Positions 59,301-64,000 of a DNA stretch of 64,000 bases are shown piece after piece; position 1 is the first letter of the stretch, and each line of letters begins with the position of its first letter. The translations under genes and the position numbers were made by a program. The notes under the pieces are model-generated. The model was given only the letters and a program-made list of their open reading frames with translations. It was not told the origin of the DNA and did no database searches. Source of the stretch: Pythium myriotylum (lineage: Eukaryota; Oomycota; Peronosporomycetes; Pythiales; Pythiaceae); assembly GCA_023091665.1 (NCBI GenBank), contig JALJCQ010000029.1, positions 124,001 through 188,000 on the forward strand. The letters run 5' to 3'.

Positions 59301-62056
59301 AGCTGGCAGAGCGACAGTGGTGCACGAGCGAGGTCGTCACAGACCAGCGGCGTGACAAACTGCACGAGGATCGGGAAGTCGCTCGACGTGAAGTTGTTGA
59401 GCGGTCGCACAAGCGGCAGCTGGCCCACCCACGTCGTCATGTACGTGTCGAGCGCGTCCATGTCGCGTGCGTCGGTCATCTTGAGCAGTTTGGTGAAGTG
59501 GTGCGTGGTGATCTGGTCGCTGAGGAAGCGGAGCTGGGTCTCGAGCGGCGCCATGTTGGCGTTGTTGGCGCCGAAGAACTTGTAGAGCACGAACGCCGGC
59601 AGGAAGAGCGACGGGTCCGAGGCGCGCGCGAGCACGGCGTCCGGCAGCACGTCGACGTACGAGGCGCGGAAGAGCAGCAGGCTCATGACGCGCGTCCAGA
59701 GCGGGTCGTTCGCGACGAGCGCGCTGGTCGAGAAGACCTTGACGACCTCGGCGCCGAGCGCGAGCGTCGTGTTGCGCAGACCCGAGGCGCCCTCGACGGC
59801 CAGGCGGTAGCGGAAGGCCACGAACTGGTCAAGTAGCTGGAAGTACTGCGCGAGCGCGCACATGGAGAGGTCGAGCGGCACGGCGCGACACACGGCCACG
59901 AGCATGCCGCCCAGCTCGTCGAAGTCGTCCAGCGTGCCGTCCACGCTCATCTCGAGCACGCCAGCGTCCTCGAGCAGCGCGCGGTCCCAGAGCACTTCGT
60001 ACCGAGCCTCGTAGAGCTGGTCGCTGAAGACGCTGACGAAGGGCTTGATGGTCTCGAGCGTCTTGCCCTTGGTCGCGGCCGCGCCCAGCAGCACGGACGA
60101 CAGCAGCAGGAACTCCTTGGAGCGAGCCGTCTGGTACAGAGCCTTGACCGGCACGCTGTAGTCGGTCACCGCGGACGTGCCGAAGAGGAACGGCAGCAGC
60201 ACGTCCTTGGCCGCCGCCGCGTCGGCCGTCGCGAGCTGCTTGTCGGCCTCGGCGACGACCTCCGCCGCGGCCGTGAGCACGGCCTGCGTGAGGAAAGTGC
60301 TGTTCTGCACGACGTCGAGCAGCGCGCTGGTCTTGTCGAAGAGCGCCGAGTTGCTGCCGGACGTGGACTGGAAGACGTTGGAGCGGAAGACCTGCGAGGC
60401 CGTGGGCACCGAGCCGCAGACTGAGAGCGCGAGCGCCGGCGCGGCCTTGGTGCCGACGTCGAGGCACTTGGTCGCGTCCTGGCGCGGCACCACAGCGCCC
60501 GCGGGCGTCGTCTTCCACTTCTGGCCGGCGCTGCCGTCGCACGTCGCGACCGAGACGCTCGTGCCACTAGCGGCGAGACACTTGCCGTCCACACGCAGCT
60601 CGCTGCTCAGCGTGAACTCCCAGACCTGCGCACGCAGCGAGGCGCACGTGGCCACGACGGCACGCGAGCCGTCCGAGGCGACACAGCTCGAGCCGGCGTA
60701 GAGGTAGTCGCGCACCGTGGTGAGCGCGCGCGAGCGGAACTTCTGGTTGACGAGGTTGGTGCAGTCGTAGAGGAAGAGGATGCCGGTGTCGAGCGCGGCC
60801 GTGAGGCACCGCGTGGCGCCCGTGCGCCAGTCGCCGCTCGCCTTGCGGAAGCCGAGCGGGTGGATCTCGCCCTGGGTCGTAGTACGCCACTTCTGGAGCC
60901 CGGTGGTCGCCGAGCAGCTACTGACGTAGACGCCGACCTCGTTGTCCTCGAAAGTGAGACACATGTTGTTCATGGAGCTGCGCAGCTGGTTGTCGGCCGT
61001 GAGCTCCCAGACCTGGTTGGAGAGTCCGTGGCACGAGTAGATGTTGGCGTAGCCCTTGTCGTAGTTGTAGTCGACGCAGTTGAAGCCGTCGGCCCAGGTG
61101 CCGTCGACCTTGATGAGGTCCTGGCTCTTGGGCTTGAGCACCTCGGAGCTGAACTTCTGGTTGGCCTGGTCGGCGATGCAGTTGTAGAGGTAGAGCTTGC
61201 GGTTGTCGAGCGAGGCGTCGAGACACTTGGAGTCCATGCTGACGAAAGAGCCGTCGGCGGCCTGGTAGCCCTTGGGCTGGATGTGGCCGTCGCTCTGGAC
61301 GACCCACTTTTGCTTGGCGACCCCCGTGCAGGTGCGCACGTAGACGCCGTTCTTGTCGTCGTACTCGAGACACTTGGTGCCCATGACGCGCAGCTCCTCC
61401 TTGGCCGTGAAGGACCAGCGCTGGTTGGACTGGCCGTGGCACGCGTAGACGTAGGCGACGTCCGAGCTGAAGTCGTAGTCGACGCAGTTCTGGCCGACGC
61501 CCCACGGACCCTGCACGAGCATCACGTCCTCGGGTTCGGTGGGGAAGGTGGGGTTGGAGAACTTTTGGTTCTGGCCACCGTGGCAGGCATGGATGATGAG
61601 CTTGCCGTCAGGCTGCGTGGCGTCGACGCACCAGCCGAGGCGCATGGACCAGTCGCCGGTCTGGAGACGGAAGCCCTGCGGCTTGATCTGGTTGCCGACG
61701 ACGAACCACTTTTGGCGGCGCGAGGCGTCGCAGGGCACGACGAGCAGCTCGTCGCCGATCTCCGGGAGCTCGAAGCAGTTGTTCTCCTGGCTGCGGATGA
61801 GCCCGTCGCTCGTGAGCTCCCACTGCTGGTTCTTCTCGCCGTGGCAGCGGTAGAGCACGGCGTAGGTGGTGTACCAGGGCTGGTCAACGCAGTTGCTGCC
61901 GTCGGTCCAGGCGGCGTTCTTGAGCAGGCCGGTCGCGGCGTCGACGAGTGGAGTCGACGTCGCTGCGAGGGCCGTCACGGCGACTGTGATGGCCGCCGCC
62001 ATGCGTCGCGTGGAGCGAGGCCGCGTGGCGAAGAGGGATGGTCGGGAGCTCGCCAT
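56363..62056 (-). CDS. Giant secreted protein: four ricin-type beta-trefoils plus 11-residue helical repeats
   Basis: 1897 residues in one exon. An N-terminal signal (about 1-40, MAAAITVAVTALAATSTPLVDA) predicts secretion. Residues ~45-560 hold twelve QxW/QxF repeats (NQQWEL, RQKWFV, NQKFSN, NQRWSF, KQKWVV, NQKFSS, NQVWEL, LQKWRT, NQKFRS, AQVWEF, GQKWKT, SQVFRS), that is four ricin-B-like trefoils that usually bind sugars. A helical region follows to ~960. From ~963 to 1226 there are at least 24 consecutive 11-residue units with hydrophobics at positions 5 and 9. After more helices, a beta-rich C-terminus ends in a Cys cluster (CCAPDEFRVSKNKCQKCSAG). It could be a wall, adhesion or host-contact protein. 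No enzyme or pore-forming family was recognised. Confidence 0.82.
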   Translation of the reverse strand: MASSRPSLFATRPRSTRRMAAAITVAVTALAATSTPLVDAATGLLKNAAWTDGSNCVDQPWYTTYAVLYRCHGEKNQQWELTSDGLIRSQENNCFELPEIGDELLVVPCDASRRQKWFVVGNQIKPQGFRLQTGDWSMRLGWCVDATQPDGKLIIHACHGGQNQKFSNPTFPTEPEDVMLVQGPWGVGQNCVDYDFSSDVAYVYACHGQSNQRWSFTAKEELRVMGTKCLEYDDKNGVYVRTCTGVAKQKWVVQSDGHIQPKGYQAADGSFVSMDSKCLDASLDNRKLYLYNCIADQANQKFSSEVLKPKSQDLIKVDGTWADGFNCVDYNYDKGYANIYSCHGLSNQVWELTADNQLRSSMNNMCLTFEDNEVGVYVSSCSATTGLQKWRTTTQGEIHPLGFRKASGDWRTGATRCLTAALDTGILFLYDCTNLVNQKFRSRALTTVRDYLYAGSSCVASDGSRAVVATCASLRAQVWEFTLSSELRVDGKCLAASGTSVSVATCDGSAGQKWKTTPAGAVVPRQDATKCLDVGTKAAPALALSVCGSVPTASQVFRSNVFQSTSGSNSALFDKTSALLDVVQNSTFLTQAVLTAAAEVVAEADKQLATADAAAAKDVLLPFLFGTSAVTDYSVPVKALYQTARSKEFLLLSSVLLGAAATKGKTLETIKPFVSVFSDQLYEARYEVLWDRALLEDAGVLEMSVDGTLDDFDELGGMLVAVCRAVPLDLSMCALAQYFQLLDQFVAFRYRLAVEGASGLRNTTLALGAEVVKVFSTSALVANDPLWTRVMSLLLFRASYVDVLPDAVLARASDPSLFLPAFVLYKFFGANNANMAPLETQLRFLSDQITTHHFTKLLKMTDARDMDALDTYMTTWVGQLPLVRPLNNFTSSDFPILVQFVTPLVCDDLARAPLSLCQLETFDEGLQSVLRFERQRRDNVISLDDVLEVDVRKKLDVIDQEKKQYEIISTLQTVANKIGTTINTEMANVKKQIADSTATINAKVGDLRRDLRNALKEVGQNLQDSIDQNTQLLKTTIGQQAAAIREDLAESSRRLEQRLDATGQAILGSIEQSKQELKYQIGAEADKTRSLVASKTEELKTHMSNEASGLREFIDEKSKQVIGVVHQEGQSTRVYIDQKTSQIIGVVRDESEKTRQSVRDMSKEVQKHIDVKTGEIIGVVKEEGQKTRTEVVQQFASLKTHVTNEANGIKDEVNKAKNEITTQMTGQYNNLYNMGKKTQSQITASTAAIKKDIRDSTAVLADIHTGSCVLSQTGDNDFDLARTKFLSTTSELDGISGKVLPRLEKLTKTVSGLLTQMYIEKLFQAFVVGVRVGAAIFGRKKDPGEIISGAEELGGIINDVGWMNGASDDLKDAGDMTKDAAQTLSKMGSEMGALSDMNPKGWESFANLEASGSDMTAISKFMEDYDKYLVDFRQADVNDAMKKLGESLESVCDSLQLIKDSGSPFTSSKGAAAITECFSLSADCKRLGDRFSDSLTYLDQMRSSIGKLAAANMECNSAEAAKAWAKGNTRRLLRRQLAGQVDTPANEPYYSMAYTALSKIILDYQLQEAAFQFCKFYEFKNGGVPPPMCGSSSSRTYFTLSQVLQMRSWSPPKYSPVTIRAFLPTTPTFSTENRRPYPYINLEQLRSGESVSFTLPTWDLAWLKKYGWVSSTVTADKVPSTYLQSMVLYLPVQANASAGDPAVSSITAAVHVESSKKQYVSFTARDRLYMLPPRRFTSGATYGATTCLDSNYASNPYDVAAGCIQEDATSDVCLRERGTTDSETDEQLLPSLFSTWRFTADFSQAPGGALDVIVPKPQTNFTMPPQVGSLMLIADINVIQISTSKPTTTTNAESGRISPFAGQTCCAPDEFRVSKNKCQKCSAGTTGALHGYACVPI
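58379..59170 (-). repeat. Coding hendecad array (24 x 33 bp) in the lectin giant
   Basis: Twenty-four back-to-back 11-residue units with no gap. Examples are SSRRLEQRLDA, TGQAILGSIEQ, SKQELKYQIGA, KTSQIIGVVRD and KTGEIIGVVKE. Position 5 is I/L/V/T and position 9 is I/L/V/M in almost every unit. Three more weaker units follow down to 58280. This is the pattern of a hendecad coiled coil, straight or slightly right-handed. Confidence 0.8.
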
Positions 62057-62883
62057 GGGGCTCGCTGGCTGCTGGCTCGCGGTGGGGACACTGATCGGCT
62101 GGGCTCGCGATGGGATGGGGAGCTTGCAAATTGCAGAGTGAGGTGGTCGGCGAGTCGCTTCGAAGCGAGCGGGTCGGTCGTCGGGAGAGACGTGGTGGAC
62201 GTGGGATGTGTGAGTCGATGGAACGCCGGCGCGTCATTTCGTGGAAGCTGGAGGCGGCTGCGGGGTGTTGACGGAACCTGGGCGCCGATGGTGGAACGGC
62301 TCGCGGTGGGAGATCCAACTGCGTCGGGTGGCTCTCCGGTCCTCGTCGACCGGGCCGTCGTGGTATCAGTAGTAGCAGTGGCAGTAGTACTGTAGTAGTC
62401 GGTAGTAGAGTACACTGTACTATCGCTCGCGTGAGTGAGTGGCTGGATTGTTGGTTGTTGGTCGTCGGGTCTTCGGCATGGACTCCCAGGACCAACGGTT
62501 GGAGCGTGAGGAGCCGGGGGCAGCAGATCTCACTTCACTTCGTTGGGCCCCTGTCGCCTGGGAGAGACGTGACCGAGTGACCCAAAGATGGACGCACGAA
62601 GATCTGCCACTCGCAGAATTAGTACGGAAACGGGTGCCGTCGCGCTGTGCTGAGTTGGGTTGGTACTGTCTTCGCAATCTGCGAGCCGTGGAGGGAAGAT
62701 GGAACGGCGGCGAGAAGTTGATTGATTCCGTGAGATGATGGGGTAGAGTAGAGTACTGTAGTTGGGAGAGTTGAGATACGAGTAATATTTGGCCACATGT
62801 CCAGATTGGCAGAGAGACGTCTGTTGTGCGCGACACGTGCTTTCATAGACTTGTGACGCTGAAGGCCCTGCGGTTTCATGTTC
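62057..62883. other. 5' flank of the lectin giant
   Basis: About 830 bases with frames on both strands that give no recognisable protein. It includes TAGTAC/GTAGTA-type simple repeats at 62365-62420 and 62740-62770. The promoter of the lectin giant should be here. Confidence 0.45.
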
Positions 62884-63153
62884 CTGTAGCCGTAGCTGTT
62901 GCTGTTGATGGGCATGTACTGTACTGTATATGTCAGTAGTAGGTGACGTACGCACTGTGTACGGTAGGCTGATTTATGGCAGGCTGATTTAGAAGGGCAG
63001 ACGGCGCGGTCATTTTTGAGTCGCTGGGCGGTGAGAGATTTGATTTGCGGCGAGCGGGATCAGACCGCTGGTGTGCACGAGTTTGTGTCTGAGTGGATTT
63101 TTGATTGTTTCTCGGGATCGTGGGTTGCACAGTGGATCGATCGAAGAGTGGTA
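62884..63153. repeat. Left arm of a 270-bp inverted repeat
   Basis: The reverse complement of 63731-64000, apparently without a mismatch: the deduced peptides of the two arms are identical for 70 residues and the outer ends (CTGTAGCCGTAGCTGTTGCT) agree. The match stops at 63153/63731. Confidence 0.9.
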
Positions 63154-63730
63154 CGCCACGTGTCATTATATCTCTCCCTGGATTACGAGACTTGTCAACG
63201 CAATTAGGAGAGCAATCTCCTCTCCGGTCTGGATCGATCTTGATGGCCTTAGCCTCATATATCACATCTAGACACTCGAATGTGGGATCCATGGGCCGAA
63301 CACCACTCAAGCCTCATAAAAATATTCGCCCACACGATCTCGAAGTAGTGCAGGTGAGTCTGAAGGTGTGCAGCGGACTGCCGTGTCAGTGGGTCTGTGG
63401 TGCGCGCTCCCAAGTAGGCTCACTGAGAGGTGAGCGTCGAGCAGTAGGCCGCCTTGATCGAAATGACCGAGTCATGGTGGACCGTATCAGAGACTGTCAC
63501 AACTGCTGAGATGCCGACCGAATCCACTTGTTGGCTATCCAACTTCGTACGTGGGACTGGGATAGACTTTTCGAGCCGCTCAAGATGATGAAAGCATCAG
63601 CTGAGCTCGACAACTGAATTTTAGTGGATTCTTGCAGCATATCACAAATCTACCGACTGAGAGCTATGTAGACAGTAGTGCTGGCCATGACAGATGACTA
63701 ATTACAAGACGAGAGTCTCAACTATGCCAA
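63154..63730. other. Spacer between inverted-repeat arms
   Basis: 577 bases, single copy, with no recognisable coding sequence. Confidence 0.5.
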
Positions 63731-64000
63731 TACCACTCTTCGATCGATCCACTGTGCAACCCACGATCCCGAGAAACAATCAAAAATCCACTCAGACACA
63801 AACTCGTGCACACCAGCGGTCTGATCCCGCTCGCCGCAAATCAAATCTCTCACCGCCCAGCGACTCAAAAATGACCGCGCCGTCTGCCCTTCTAAATCAG
63901 CCTGCCATAAATCAGCCTACCGTACACAGTGCGTACGTCACCTACTACTGACATATACAGTACAGTACATGCCCATCAACAGCAACAGCTACGGCTACAG
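63731..64000. repeat. Right arm of the inverted repeat (runs off the window)
   Basis: Pairs with 62884-63153. The match is still perfect at the last base of the window, so the repeat is longer than 270 bp. Confidence 0.9.

Noticed and set aside
60860..62395. 511-codon plus-strand frame
   Set aside because: Antisense of the QxW-repeat region in a GC-rich gene; composition is Val/Ala/Gly/Asp-biased with no domain.
1..64000. CRISPR arrays, rRNA, tRNA and operon-style ribosome binding sites
   Set aside because: None seen; the window is eukaryotic nuclear DNA with introns and initiator-type promoters. A tRNA missed by eye cannot be excluded; a tRNAscan run would settle it.

Overview
This window is nuclear DNA of an oomycete, most likely from the Pythium/Globisporangium side. 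The main reasons are a Crinkler effector whose header carries the Pythium-style LxLYLAK and WL motifs, short and sparse introns (about 45-90 bp), compact GC-rich genes with short 5' regions and oomycete-type initiator elements, a LINE relic with an RNase H tail, and a nuclear SmpB gene with a mitochondrial presequence. Oomycete mitochondria are known to encode tmRNA.

Layout. 1-0.94 kb: the 5' part of a secreted Thr/Pro-stalk protein with thrombospondin-like repeats. 0.94-4.35 kb: no intact gene, one decayed LINE tail. 4.4-38 kb: an accessory cluster holding a frame-broken amidase, eight intact and one broken membrane acyltransferase-3 genes, five two-exon SGNH/GDSL esterases of identical gene structure, one type II membrane GlcNAc-transferase-like protein and one cytochrome P450. 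At 14-21.9 kb it is interrupted by a mobile-element-rich zone with a C48/Ulp1 protease, an intact Crinkler, a decayed Crinkler header, two non-autonomous DNA transposons and several long palindromes.

38-56 kb: conserved housekeeping genes. These are condensin-II H2, a Rab5-type GTPase, mitochondrial SmpB, a tubby-like protein, a TMEM63/CSC1-type channel, a coiled-coil acidic protein, an EGLN-type 2-oxoglutarate oxygenase, NAD glycerol-3-phosphate dehydrogenase and an alpha/beta hydrolase. 56.4-62.1 kb: a giant secreted protein with 12 ricin-type QxW repeats followed by an unbroken run of 11-residue helical repeats. 62.9-64 kb: a 270-bp inverted repeat that runs off the right edge and suggests a mirrored duplication.

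The most distinctive system is the O-acyltransferase/SGNH-esterase array. Acyltransferase-3 proteins move acyl groups onto surface sugars or lipids, and SGNH esterases remove them. Here both families have expanded together, with a sugar transferase among them. I read this as a candidate gene set for adding and trimming acyl groups on a surface or secreted glycoconjugate. The co-location is seen in the sequence; the shared pathway is inference.
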